Assembly: GCA_004335635.1 (NCBI GenBank)
Contig: QAXH01003817.1
Coordinates: forward strand, 9,360 to 35,389
Length of the DNA: 26,030 bases
Direction: 5' to 3'
Origin: Chloromonas sp. AAM2
Lineage: Eukaryota; Chlorophyta; Chlorophyceae; Chlamydomonadales; Chlamydomonadaceae
Position numbers and translations under genes: made by a program. Positions within the stretch are counted from its first letter, which is position 1; the number at the start of each line of letters is the position of its first letter. Positions 10,001-21,778 of this stretch are shown here, piece by piece. The notes under the pieces were generated by a model. That model made no database searches. It was not told where the DNA came from and worked only from the letters and a program-made list of their open reading frames with translations.

Positions 10001-13000
10001 GCCCTTGAGATCAACCCCACAATTCGTGCCAGTGAGGACTCCCAATCTTATTCGAAATGCAGTTCTACTATCCCAAGCTGCATCTGGCTTCCCCCACCTT
10101 GTGACCGTTTATGACGCGTCCTGGGGTTGTTTCCTTGGCTTCCGGGCCCGGATCCTCAAAGCACGTGACCTTCCTGTCCCATCCCGCCACCACAAAGTGT
10201 TTGAACAGTGCGCCGCGGATGGTGAGGATGGATGTGACCTCCTCGTGCGTTCGGGGGCGCAGGACGCACAGACAGGCGCCGCTGCTGAAGTTCCACACCT
10301 TGACTTCACCGTTGTCCGCACCTGTGGGTGGGAACAAGGCATAGGGAAGAAAGGAGTAAGCAAATGCCTGGCCTGGCCGCGGCAAGGCAGGAGCAAGCTT
10401 GCCAGCAAAAAGGTGGGAGACATGGTCAGAAGTAACGCAAGATAGGGTAGAAAGGGATCATTGATCGCTGAAAGCATACGTGAGGCCAAGGCCAAGTGCG
10501 AATGCCGACCAACGTTGACTGTGCGGGCGGGCACAAGCCGGTGTCGTTTTCATGTGAATCGTACCTGTGAGCAGCCTGCGTTTCTGCGCGTCGAAGTTTA
10601 TTGCCGTGAGCTGTCGCTTTGGGTGCGTGTCGCCGAAGCGGAAGCGCAGCTTGCCTGTGGGAACGTACCACACGCTCACAATACCACTAGCATCGGCGCT
10701 CACGGCCTGCGCAAAACAATCAGAACAATCAGAACACGCTGTGCGTCGCGCTGTGATGTCGTGATTACGTCAGCCGACGGCACAGAACTGTCACTTTGCC
10801 TCCGTAAACGATGGTGATCAATCATATCGACACGTGCACACTCAGTTGCAGTGGAGAACAGTTTGCTAGTAAGTGTGCAAACCCATGAGCGGTGCCATGA
10901 GCGGTGCCAACACAAGCTCTGAGGCTGCAACTGCCAGCCTACCTCGTTGAAGAGTGGGTTGAACAGAATCCGCACAACCGGGTCCCTGTGGCCGCAGCTT
11001 GCGCTGGCCGTGATGGTCTGGCGCCACACCTTGGGCCACAGGGCACCTGGGAAGGGCGGGGCAAGCGCTTGGGCTGGGCATATGCGGAACATGAGCAGGG
11101 AGACTCTCCCAAGCTCAGAATTCTTCGTTCATGCAAGTCGTAGTTGTGACGACATTGAACGCCGGAACATGATGCAAGTACAGTCCAGCACACTCCAGGA
11201 ACATGATGCAAGTACAGTCACTGATAACGATGGCCTTGTAAAAACGTTTGTTCTCTGCCACTGGCAGCATTCAAAAGGCACGTACCCGTGATGAGTGCCT
11301 TCTGTTTGTGGTCGTATGTTGCGCACAGCAGCGTGTTTTCTTCGGCGCCCGGCACCTCCTGGTGGTCGGTAAGGGTCTGGATGCACTTGTGGTTGCGGAT
11401 GTCCCACAACTGCAAGGCGCACAGGCATGTGCTGGAATGTTAACAGGCATGGCCGGGGCAACTGCTGCATTAGCTTGCCCAGCTCGCTGTGGTGCCCATT
11501 GCGATAGCGTACATTAGACACAACATTTGGATGCATATGGTGGGATGTATCCTCGCACCTTGACCTGCTTGTCCGCCCCCAGGGACACGATTTGGTTGTC
11601 CCGGTCGTTTACACACACAGCGGTGACGCTCGCAGTGTGTCCCTGCACACAGTTGGCAACAACAAGCCAGGGCCCAGTCAAGGTTAGACTGGGGGTGGTC
11701 TGACCTCTGCGATCCAGACTGGCTCATGTACTGTCCCGATGACGACTGTGCATCACCATGTACCAGGTCTAGCACATGGCAAAGTGCAGCCATCCAGTTT
11801 GCCACCTTGTCCACCCTTCACAGACGGATTGGCCGGTGCCCCCAGCAACTGAAATGGACCTGCCCCCTTGGCCCGCCCTTGCTCCCCCTTGCCCGTGTCA
11901 GTTGCATGCCAATGCTGGCAGCTCTCCCCTGTGACTCACCAGGAGCGTTGCCAGCGGTTTCTGGCTGAATGGGTTCCACAGCATGACCCTCCTGTCCTGG
12001 CTGCCACTGACTATGAACTTGTACACCGGCGACCAGTCCAGGCAGCACACGCCCTTGACGTGACCCTGGAGCGTCTTCACACCCACACGGTCGTCTGCAT
12101 GCAGCACATGTTGCGCACACTCAGCAGCATTGGGGATGCGCATGGCGCTTTGCAGGGACAGGGCACAAGAAGTGGCACAACAAACGCGCAGCATTGCCAC
12201 GCGATCATGCTGTGGTTCTGCGTGTAAGCACGGCTCAGGCCACAGCACCTTCTGCTTCCTTCCCATCCGCATCTGAGCCTTCTCACGCTCCTCTGCTTTG
12301 CCATCCCTGCATCGGTGCATGGCAACAGGAGCGCTCCATCCGCCCCTCAGCCCCTCACACCTGCGTCTGTGAGTGAGATGGTCTTGTCCAGGGACCCGGC
12401 CACCACTGTGTTCAACTCCTCAACGTACCTACACAGTACATGAAATAACATCTGATGGAAACCATGCACCACCACTTCTCCTTATCCGTATCATCCGTAT
12501 CATGTCGAGTAACGTATGTTGCTGTGTTATGCAAAAGAGGCACGTAGAAGCCTGTCAATGATGTGGCACTAGGTTCCTGTGCCAGCTCTTGTCCCGCGCC
12601 AGCACATGTCACTGCAATAGCTGACACGCAGGGTGACTGTTGCTAGTCTCCTCCTCTGGGTCTGGCTTGCACCAGCAAACATACCCCAAACGCAGTGGGC
12701 CCACAGCAGCCCTCACCCAACACCCACTTGATGCACGTGACCCAGTCCGTGTGGTGCTGGTGCTTCCACTTGACGTTGTCCAGGTAACGGTCACTGCTGG
12801 TCTTTTGCTCCTGTGACCGCAAAGCAAGCAAATGGCGTCAGTACCAAGTTTGAAGGCCAGGGGCGCCTGACTAGTCCACAGCAGTGGATATCTACAGCAG
12901 TGGTATCAGCAGCTCGCCAGCGCACCAGGTGCAAACCAGTGTCTCTTGTCAGCATCTCAGTAACCTGTTGCCCTGGCTTGACCTACCAGCGGGTTCAGCC

Positions 13001-16000
13001 TCAGCTCGTACAAGCGCACAAACCCGCCGCCGTCACCGAACGCCACCATCTCCACCTCCCTATGCCGGGCGGGGGTCCATGCGTCCATGGCCATTGGGGC
13101 GTACTCAATCTCTGGGATCTGCGGCAGGCAGGCATGGCCGCATGGCGTCAGTGTGGACATGTTCAGCACATCCAGGGCAAAGATAAGAGCTGCTCTTATC
13201 AGGACACAACGGCCTGACTGCCGTGGGTTATATCAAGTCCAGGTCTTGTTGGAACGCACTTGGTTGCAATGTCAATACCAAATCCAAGCCATGAGCCACA
13301 GGCGCTGACCTGTGCCACACAGGCCTTGCCGTCAAGTCAGCACAGTGGTACGGCATGTCGGGTTCCATGACGCCATACCGCCACGTCCAGCACTGCGTGT
13401 TGTGCCAGCCCATTGCCGCAGTATAGACCCACTCAAGACACACCTGTCCACAGACTTCGAAGGTCTGCAGGTCGTATATCTTCATGGATCGTGAAAAGGA
13501 GGTCACGGCCAGCTTGCGTGTGGAGGGCAGCACCTTGGCGGCCGTCACCCAGCTCTTGCCCACAGTCACGGTGCGCATCAATTTGAGGTCCTGAGGAAAA
13601 GCTGTGCTTGAGTTAGGGTAAGCATAGGGCAACTAGGCATGGGATGGTCGTTTCACCCACCCACACAGTCACTCGCACACATTAGAAAGAAAGCTTAAAG
13701 AGCATAAAGAAGAGGCACCCACTGACTGGCCTCAGGGTTGATTGCAAGCAAAGGCTGCTCCTGCCAGTCCGCTGACCCTTTCCACGGCTATTCTATCACT
13801 ACACCCGTGACTTGCCTGCCTAGCTCTCGTCAATCTGCCCCCTTTTCCCGAGCACACGCAACCACCCCCTGCCGCAGCACATGTTCGTTTGTGCCTTGCT
13901 CACCTTAGCGTTCCACACCTTGACCACTCCGTCTCTGCCACACGTGACATAACGGTCTGAGCCGTTCGGCAGGGTGGCCCTTGTGATGTGCGTGATCAGC
14001 TTGTCGTGCTCACACCCCTGGGGCGGCGTCCAGTCGGCTGCGTCACGCATGTGAAGACAGGAGGAGCAAAGTGTCTAGCAGCACAAGACACCCGCATGTT
14101 GTTACAGGATAATGGGATAGTGTGCACATGTGCACGTACAGTTCCTTTGCCGTAGCGTGTACCATTTTCCACTTGCAATTCCACCTTCCTTCCTCACGGA
14201 AAAAGATGGAACCACCTGTGTTGTATGTGCTTCCTAGTGCACATAGCTCACTGCTGAATCTGACTCTGCCCGCTGTGCACATTCACTTGCTCTCAATTCG
14301 CACACCCTGCCGCCCACCATCAGTACCCCAAAAAAAGGTCAGGGTTGCTGCACTCGAACAATCGCATCACAACTGAGAATTACACATAACAAGTGTCCCA
14401 GAACCGGCAAACTTTTTTCTCACATGCTCAACAAGCCTGCAAACAACATGCACCCTGCCTGCTCTCACAAATGGCTCATGGACTGTGATCCGTACATGAT
14501 TGTGCCTGTGTCAGCACATGCACACTTCCTGATTGCACTGCCTGATTGCACGCCACACACGCCAGACTGTCCCACCCGGGTCATCAAAGCTGATCGAGTT
14601 CTCCAGATCTCTCAGGTTGGCAGCCCCCTGACTCTCAAGCAGCCTGCAGGAAGACACAAGCATGCTCAGGTACTGCTGCACGAGATGTGGGGCAGAAACA
14701 TAAGCTTTGCTTGACGCCAGGAGGCTGCTGCCACTGCACACTGAGAAGGTGCATCACCAACCACAGGAAAACCATGGAAAAGCTGCATCGTGTCCTTTGC
14801 TACCTCCATTGGTGCCACATCTGGTCCATCCCGGGCACACAGCAGGTCCTGCCCCCCGGCTCACATGTAGGAGCAGAACTCATCCCAGTTGACGCTGCCA
14901 TCGCTGTTTGCGTCAATGCGCATGAATAGCTTGGCCAGCGCCTCCTCGTCACTCCCATCCTCAGTGTGAAGGACACCTGAGGGCAGGCAAGACTTGATGG
15001 CAACGAATCAAACGTAAGGCTTGGAGAGTTTGGCTATGGCATGGAGTGCTTGGCTATGGCAGTTAGAAATGCCAGGCCATGCCCAGTGACTGCAGTGCAT
15101 CATTGTCAACATGCGGCCTGTGTGGTCCAGTTGAGTCTTCTAGCATGGCGTTGGCTGCTGAACTGAGGCAGGCATTGTTGACCTGGTTGAGATTACGTTT
15201 CTGTAGACGGGATTCCGTGCTAGACTAGGCTGAGAGGTGCGCCTCAGGAGCAACTGGGCGTGAGGTTGACTTGCGTCGTCTTAGGGTTGGGTGCAGCCAG
15301 CAGCAGCCCAGCAGGCCTACCAGCAAATGAGGCGCAAAACTCCTCTGTGCTGAGCTCGCCCGTCCCATCCTTGTCAGCACGTGCAAACGTTTCTCTCATC
15401 TTCATGAGCACGTCCTTGTTGACCTTGTCCTTAGACAGGGACTCGTCCGGCCCCGCACTGAGGCCCCGGATGCCCGCCTGCAGCGGACAGGCACGCATGA
15501 GCACACCTCAGCTGTGTCTCACACGGCACACTGCAGACTCGACGCATACATCCCCAAATGAGGCCGAGCCATGAGGCTTGTGGTTGGAACAGGCGTACAA
15601 ACACAGGCGTACTATAATCAACTGTTGAGAACAGCGAGTAGCATCGCTTGAAGCGGATGTGCATTGCAATTCAGGGCAAACTGCAAGCTGTGGGTGGCCT
15701 GTAACGTGCATTGTGTTCAGTATCTCAGGCCCGTTTGAGCTGAAGAGATGCATCCTGTGAAAGAGTAAAAGTGGTTCAATCTGGAGTGGCGCATGGCTGG
15801 CGTGCGCGCTACAGTAAGTGTATGAGCGGCTGGGTGCTGTTCCACAAGACTAACCTCTTTCTTATTTAGAACGGCGTTCAATGCCCTTGCCACCCCTTGT
15901 GAGCTGGGCTTGAGCCTTGGTCCCCCCTGGCTGGCTGCATGGCTGGCCTCAGTGGCCGGCGGCATGGTGCCTGCAGCGGTGGTGGCCCTGCTGGTGGGCG

Positions 16001-16640
16001 CCCGGCTGCCCAGCCCCCTGACACTGCCCGCCCTGCTGCTGGTGCAGCTCCCTGTGGCTCCATGCACTTCCGCCCCTTGGTGATGTGGCCCGTCATGGCC
16101 GGGGGCTGACAGGGACCCTGTCTGGCCAAAGGCTACATGGGCACCAGCATGAGGGGCCTTGCCGCCCGAGGGATAGACGGGTGGTCTGGTCTGGGGCCCG
16201 CCTGTACAAGCCACACAAACAAGGCATGCCGCTTGCTGAGGAGGCAAACGCCCACGCACGGCTGATACGTGATTGTCGGTGCATCCAGTGCACTTGAAAC
16301 TGCTCGTCCACCCGGGAAGCTTGGCTGGTGTGGCAAGATACGGCCTCGAAAACTCCGTGAGGATGTTCCAAGAGTCGTAGCCGTATGTTACATACTCATC
16401 TGCTATGTTAAAGCGCTGATCACACCGGTTGTGGCCGTTGCATATCCATCTACCACAAGCACACCACATGGCTGGCCCTGGATGCCGCGTCAATACAACA
16501 GTTGTCCAGCCCACTGCCTCTGGTTGCCTAACTCTAGCCCAGGGCCCTGACTTACCCTTGAGGCCGACGTGGAAGTACTTGCTGAGAGCAGACGGCTGCT
16601 GTGGTGCCCCTGCATCGCCCTGCATGTGACCACGGAACAT
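7025..16640 (-). CDS. CFAP337: Ciliary EF-hand/WD40-repeat protein, CFAP337/WDR49 family, 21 exons
   Basis: Exons from the 5' end: 16556-16640, 15855-15970, 15321-15477, 14865-14976, 14576-14643, 13904-14037, 13444-13590, 12987-13118, 12722-12810, 12361-12428, 11940-12094, 11559-11642, 11286-11409, 10943-11046, 10565-10706, 10098-10321, 9614-9817, 9120-9278, 8799-8934, 7744-8506 and 7025-7403. They total 3582 nt (1193 residues) and every phase matches. The ATG at 16640 follows an in-frame TGA. Two canonical EF-hand loops start at D102 (DKDGTGELSTEE) and D141 (DANSDGSVNWDE), so calcium binding is expected. WD40 repeats span about residues 180-830, with blades ending VKVWN, VMLWN, VKLWD, VSVWY, VKVWN, LRLWD, VKVWD and VSLWS. 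A long disordered tail follows. This order matches CFAP337/WDR49, a ciliary protein; in Chlamydomonas, as I recall, FAP337 is tied to the FAP57 inner-arm dynein complex. The first exon pair and the donor at 12721 (GTTGGG) are the least certain parts. Confidence 0.85.
7744..8133 (-). other. Degenerate R-x-S repeats in the tail of the WD40/EF-hand protein
   Basis: Within exon 20, after the last WD repeat, residues about 944-1027 carry a loosely repeated unit of about 20 residues: RSNRMSRTFDKLAS, VQRMSRVGVSLDPTKLES, SQRASKVNIVLESPTLES and SRRASRVNM. The units share a basic-x-Ser-basic core and a following [K/T]LES. RRAS here, and RRPS at about residue 930, fit the basophilic (PKA-type) consensus R-R-x-S. 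The repeats are visible in the sequence; phosphorylation is inferred. Confidence 0.5.
10884..10907. repeat. 12-bp tandem duplication in an intron
   Basis: CATGAGCGGTGC occurs twice head to tail in the intron between WD40-gene exons 14 and 15. Confidence 0.6.
11164..11219. repeat. 22-bp direct repeat, 34-bp period, in an intron
   Basis: A 22-bp unit starting GGAACATGATGCAAGTACAG is present exactly at 11164-11185 and 11198-11219, in the intron between WD40-gene exons 13 and 14. It looks like a recent local duplication. Confidence 0.65.
15971..16555 (-). other. Open, frame-preserving intron 1 of the WD40/EF-hand gene
   Basis: The predicted first intron is 585 nt, a multiple of three, with no stop in the frame of exon 1, so the open frame runs uninterrupted from 16640 to 15717. 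Part of it (about 16335-16395) reads protein-like DEYVTYGYDSWNILTEF, and a CAG acceptor before that peptide also fits exon 1 phase. Either an extra exon or a retained intron is possible. Strong splice sites (GTAAGT donor, CTGCAG acceptor) still favour removal. Confidence 0.35.
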
Positions 16641-18717
16641 GTCATATCAGTGTCTCACCCTGCATGCAACTCACACCCTGCCCCAGCTGCTGCACTGCAG
16701 CCATGCAGGGCTCACAGGCATGGCGTGCTCTGACCTGTGGCGGCTGGTTGGTGGTTTCCGTCATGTGGATCGCTGCATCACGTCCGCCTGCTCAAGCCCA
16801 GGCCAGTCATGGCCGCTTGCAATGAATGTACGGCAAACGCCGGTGCGAGGCAACGGCATGGCGGGCTTCAATCAGCGACTTGTTGAAGCAGGCGGCACGC
16901 AAAGAGTGCTTACTTTGCCCGCGCCCCGTACACCACGATAACGGGTGTCACATTAGGGTTTTGCGGTTGGTTTTGGGCTCGCCGAACTTAGATCTGAGTT
17001 GTCAGAGTGAAGCTGTTGTGCGGAGTGCCGCAATCTGCGTCAAGGCATTCTTCATGGCCTGTTTCCGACCTGTATGATGAGGCATGCATTAGCAGCTTTA
17101 CGTTCTTCAAATTCTTTGTAGAGCCAGGCTTGGCCTTGGGGCATCACATGTACGTCCGATTCTTTGCCTATGTTGCACTCGCATCATGTCCTGAAGCAGG
17201 TGGTGTCTGGCATGCCTGATCCTGCAGCGCAGTAAAGCCGTCCATCATATCTACCACTCCGCAGCATATGCTGGATATATACTGTGGCCATGTACAAAAA
17301 ACCAGCAGTGGTTTGCTTGGCTATTAGAAGCCTGAGGAGGGCTGTGTCCTGTATCAGTGCATAGCTTCGCTGCATTTCTACATGCCACCACACTACCAGT
17401 GCCGGAAAGTGCTTACACATGCTGCTACTACAGCTGCAGCTGAATGGCAAGCAGTCTGCTGGCTCGACCATGAGCCTTGGCAAGGCTTTGTGGGCGTCAT
17501 TAAACAACATTAGCCTCGGCGTCAGCAATGCCTGCTGCTGTCTCATGAATGGGCTCTTGGGTCATGCAATTGCCAATCGGACATGATCCTACAGGACAGA
17601 ACACCACTACAATACACAGTGGACAAGATCCAAGCACCGGTAAGTAGACCTCCAATTGCTGCCTGGCTCCTGGCCAAACCCCTCTGGACAGCAGTCCGTG
17701 GACTAAGAATTCTTGCTGTAGTTGCCCAGCATAACATTTCTTACAGCAAGTATCATCTGCAACTGAATTGTATTGCTGTCAAGTGAAGGAGACCAAGGTG
17801 CACAAAAGAGCAAGGTTGGTTTGAGAAGGTGCTACCTAGCAACTAGAGACAAAAATTAAGTGAGAAGGAATCGCCATGTCTCACAGTGCATCATGATGAA
17901 AATTGGCAAGCCTACAACCGCGCCGAGTTCAACGGAGTTGTCAAGGTTGGCCAAGCAGAAACAAGGGTCAAGGCACATGAAAACTGCCAAGCTGTTTCCT
18001 CCACTTAAGTAGATAAAGGTCCACCCACTGGGCGTGCAAGCGTCAGCCCATGGAACCCATAGGCTGACAGAAGCCAAGGGCTGGTATGCCAGGGTCATAG
18101 CAATAAGGTGTCAATACATAAACAGCAACACCTGCAAGATTCTGCGACTCACCTTCAAGTGACAGTGCACAGCAGACAGTCAGGGGCCCATTGCAACCCA
18201 TGGGGAGCACACCAGGACACACCTGACGCCTATGGTGAAAGAAAAAGAATGCAGTGCGGCACGGGTGTGGTGCCGTCCATGCTAGTCCACATGGCAACTG
18301 CTGATCTGTGCCATGGTCTGTACCTCTGCCTGCGGGACGAGGTAACTGAATCTAATGCTACAGGATGTCATCCCAGAGGGAACAAACCTATCTGCGCCAG
18401 CAATTCGCATCGCAATGGCCAATCAATGAATTGCTGATACGACTCCCTGTACCATATAACAGAGTGCTTCCAGGCTGTTGACTTCAACTCCAAAAAGCCA
18501 GCCCAGCCTGTTGCCTTCCATAGACTGATACCTACTGGATCTCATATGATCTGTAATGAGCTTCTGCATGAAATGCTAGTGGCACATGAACTTGAGCAGA
18601 TTCCTTGCAGCTGTGATAGGCCATCAGGCTTGCAGATTTGTAGATGCTTCAGGCCATACAATGCCAGCGCAATCCAACGTGCAGCTCTGTCTGCTTCAAC
18701 CGCCCGCAGTGCTGTGC
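16641..18717. other. Gene-poor interval, about 2.1 kb
   Basis: This lies between the 5' end of the WD40/EF-hand gene and the 3' end of the CREST-type gene. It should hold the promoter of the former and the 3' untranslated region of the latter. Open frames are short and lack paired splice sites. The only item of note is a small plus-strand ATG frame at 17583-17639 that ends at a GTAAGT donor with no supported next exon. Confidence 0.45.
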
Positions 18718-20799
18718 TCAGTTCAGCGGCGTGCAGGTTGCTGTGAGCATCAGCGGCTGCGGTTGATATGCGAGCTTTGCAACGCTAGCAGCCAAGTGCT
18801 GATCCTCCACGTCTTCTAACAGGTGATTGACAGTGGCCACGGCTGTGGCTGACAGGCAGTGCCACGCCGCATGCACCAAGGGCAACCGGGGAAAGAATTC
18901 TTCCAATGCAAACGCGCCCTGCAGTCAAGTCAAAAGGAGAGCTGAAAATCATGACATGATAAAAGCAAACACACGCAAACACACGCAATGCTCCTTGGAG
19001 TGGCAGGTCCAATCATCTGGGCATGCACCACCGACAGCAAGACGACTGGAGGAGGTATAAGAGCGCTCAACACAGGCTGTCTGCATTGATCAAACCCTGT
19101 GCTCTGCAAACTCACCAGGCCTGCCAGGCATGTTGTGGCATGAAGGCGCTGTGCATAGCGCAGCTCAGGTCTCGCCCGCGCACGCTGAAGGAACCGCAGC
19201 TCCATTGCCTGTGGTGCAGCAACAACCAGCAGTGAAGTGACGAGATGGGGGATTGGGAGGACACACATGCGTGCAGCTTGAGTGAGCAGCTAGTGTCCAA
19301 GCACAATCTGCACAGGGGCAACGTGTTGCCGCAAGCTTGGAAGTATCAAAAGCTTTTGCCAAGCCAACAAGCCGCACTAACCGTGGAATTCAAGAAAGAG
19401 ACCAGGAATGGTCTGAACGGAGTCAGCAGCATTCCCGCTGCTGTGACAGAGGCCGGTATGTCTGGATAGACAGACCTTGTCAACAAGTTGGATGCCAGAG
19501 CAATGGACCTGCGACCAACAGGTGGCACACATGACGATGGCATGACAGCAGCATTGTAGGGCATGGCAACGGGCGATGCAGGGACCACAATGCTACATCA
19601 TATTGTGCTGCAGCTGTGCATAAAACAGTAAGACAAGCTGTGGGTGTAGGGGCTGCCTGCTTTGCACTGGACCAGTGAATTGAAAGTGCTGCTGGACATC
19701 TTACACCCACCAGTAATCCATACGCCGTCCAATGGTGCGAAAACTGCCACTTGAGGCGTGAAAGGTGGTGCTTGCCATGCCTACAGCACACATGCTGGCA
19801 CCCCATGCCTGCGCACATGCATGAAATCCCATCAAAACTGGGCAGTGTGCTGCTAGCTGGAAGTGCCCTGGCGGACAGGCGCCTGGCTGAGGGGCCGACG
19901 TAGGACGGTTTGTTGATGCATAACAACAGCGTGTCCACATCCATGGCAATCCCAAACATCATCCAACACCCAGGGCACAATACCAGTCTCCTTCAGCACA
20001 TGCAGAGCGTTTCCTTACCTTGCCAGCAGAGGTCTTGCGGTGCTTCATGGCGTGTACGCCCACCAACACGTACGGGACTGAAGTTGCACAGTTGGCGCAA
20101 CGTTCGAACATGTTGTGATCACATCCGCCAGGACCCTGCGTGACCACCATCACCATGCAATCACCTTTGCATCAGCAAACAGCAAACACATCCGCAGAAG
20201 TGCATCGAACGCAAGGCAGGTTGTTTCTGGTAATTTAAGTAGTCCATGGCACGAAACAAAACTTGAGTTCAAAACAGCGTCAGCCATTGATGATGAGTCG
20301 GAACCTGTACACTTGTCGCCACAGCCTGAGATGTGCTCATTTGCTGTCATTCATCGTCCAGTTCCAAGTGTAGTAAAGCAGCGCCTTGTGAAGGACTAAC
20401 CGTGGGGCTCATCAGGTTGCCTACACCTCCAAGAAGACCTCCGCCGGACAGTACGACGCCGAGAACTGCCGCCTTCCAGTCTGGCGATAGCGCATTGTAG
20501 GAGCGAAGAGCGGCGCGCAATCGAGAGCTTGGCGAGCCCGTTGGCGGAGAGGACGTAACTTGAGGAGGACGCTCGGGAGCAAACAGGTCAGTTGCCCATC
20601 GTGCAACTCGCTCTGCAACTCGCTCTGGAAGTCCCTGCTGCCCCATCGCCGCGAACGGGACTGAGAAGCTTGCAAGTGGAAGCTCTGGGAGCTGGAACTG
20701 ACGATTGCCGTTTGAAAGGGACACGTCGCAAGCCCTGGGCTGCTGCTGCTGCTGCTTCAAGCCCATGTCAATCTTGCTCCTTTGCTGGATGCGCGGCAT
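18718..20799 (-). CDS. CREST-superfamily multi-pass membrane protein, putative metal-dependent hydrolase
   Basis: Exons: 20401-20799, 20019-20135, 19711-19808, 19382-19508, 19116-19208 and 18718-18918. All phases match and give 344 residues. The ATG at 20799 is the first in a frame open since a TGA just before 20967; a longer N-terminus through an unseen upstream exon is possible. Residues 1-105 are polar, with a QQQQQ run and a doubled ERVA (a 12-bp in-frame duplication). Hydrophobic segments follow at about 109-130 (glycine-rich GVVLSGGGLLGG), 147-160, 173-188, 206-215, 226-245, 269-283 and 295-310. The CREST metal-site pattern is present: S185-x3-H189 (STTFH), D203 (MDYW) and H294-x3-H298 (HAAWH). 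CREST members include alkaline ceramidases, PAQR receptors, Per1 and TMEM8/DUF3522. The HAAWH-type ending is closest to the ceramidase and TMEM8 branches; the substrate is unknown. Confidence 0.78.
20602..20625. repeat. 12-bp in-frame coding duplication
   Basis: TGCAACTCGCTC is repeated twice within exon 1 of the CREST-type gene and encodes the doubled ERVA tetrapeptide. It changes length by four residues without breaking the frame. Confidence 0.6.
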
Positions 20800-20967
20800 C
20801 CTTGCGGGCAAAGCTGGAGTATTCTGCGCGTAAATGCCGAGTGAAGGAAACTCACGAGGAAAGCCTGGTGCTGCAACTAAGGTCTTCGGTGTCTTGGAAA
20901 TTGAAGTGCTGTTTGATTGTTGCCAACCTGATGAGAGGGCTTGGTGAGAACTGCATGTGCCTCGCAA

Positions 20968-21396
20968 TCACATCTCGATGACGTTATAACGGTGCAATAT
21001 TCACCCTTGGCGTCATGTTGAAGAGCCACATGTACGCTCACACTTTGTACAATAAAAATGAATCTGACACTTGGCAACGAAGGCAAGATGTTGAGTTGAG
21101 CAGGCAAGGAAGACATGGCAAACTTGTCGTGCTGCAAGCACAAGTCAGCTCAGTGTCCTGTGTCAGTGTCCTGTGTCAGCAAGCTCTGTGGCATGTCATG
21201 TGAAGCGAGAAGCAGTTGAGTCCAACCAGGGAGAGGTCGGCCCCAAGCCATTGCACCTCATGCTCACATGAGAAGTGCGCACATCTAAGCCATCGCACTT
21301 CATGCTGTTGTGGCACCTAGCACCTGCGAGACGCAAAAGAAGAGGCGGCAGGAAGGTTGAGTGATATTCTCTCACGGAGATGGTATGGACTGCAAT
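20968..21396. other. Intergenic stretch with small repeats
   Basis: This lies between the CREST-type gene and the helical-protein gene upstream of it. A 13-bp unit CAGTGTCCTGTGT is doubled at 21151-21176. A 20-bp imperfect repeat (AAGCCATTGCACCTCATGCT and a variant) lies at 21245-21264 and 21287-21306. No coding exon is supported. It probably holds the promoter of the CREST-type gene. Confidence 0.45.
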
Positions 21397-21466
21397 TCAA
21401 GTCATCCTGGCTGTATGTGTTTTCGTCAAGAGCCTTGCCTCATGAGCCTCTTGTGTGGATCTGCCG

Positions 21467-21471
21467 TTACA
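21467..21471 (-). terminator. Possible TGTAA polyadenylation signal for the helical-protein gene
   Basis: The minus strand reads TGTAA about 310 nt downstream of the predicted stop at 21779. Only the motif and its position support this. Confidence 0.2.
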
Positions 21472-21778
21472 TATACCGACCTTGAGCATCAGTGCCCTGT
21501 GGGGGCTTGTGACGCCATCCGAAGCGCTGGCCAGATCCTCAGCCCAGGCACCTCCCGCCTTCAGCACCGTCAGAACATCAGCCTTTCCATGCTCCACCAC
21601 ATTAAGCGCTGCTCCTGTCAACGCGCTGTCTGATTCCTTGGCTCCTCCGGTGTGTCTGTCTGCCTGGCGCCCTGAGTCCCCTGCTTCACTGGCTTGCTGG
21701 TCGTCAGCTGTATGCGAGGCATTCAGCTCAGGCTGGGTGGCTCGGCCTGTGCTATTCCCTGTCCTAGGCTCAGCAGTG

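Noticed and set aside
15880..16200. Plus-strand hydrophobic frame (LAAWLASVAGGMVPAAVVALL) and, further on, GYMGTSMRGLAARGIDGW
   Set aside because: It is antisense to a minus exon whose phases fit the WD40/EF-hand gene. It needs a frameshift and passes a stop. Antisense of Ala/Gly/Ser/Thr-rich coding easily reads as hydrophobic.
17583..17737. Small plus-strand ATG frame with an internal GTAAGT
   Set aside because: No acceptor or continuing exon could be matched, and the length is within chance.
19480..19980. Minus-strand 166-codon frame with hydrophobic and Cys-rich parts
   Set aside because: It runs through introns of the CREST-type gene and is out of frame with exons 3 and 4, which fit perfectly by phase and motif.
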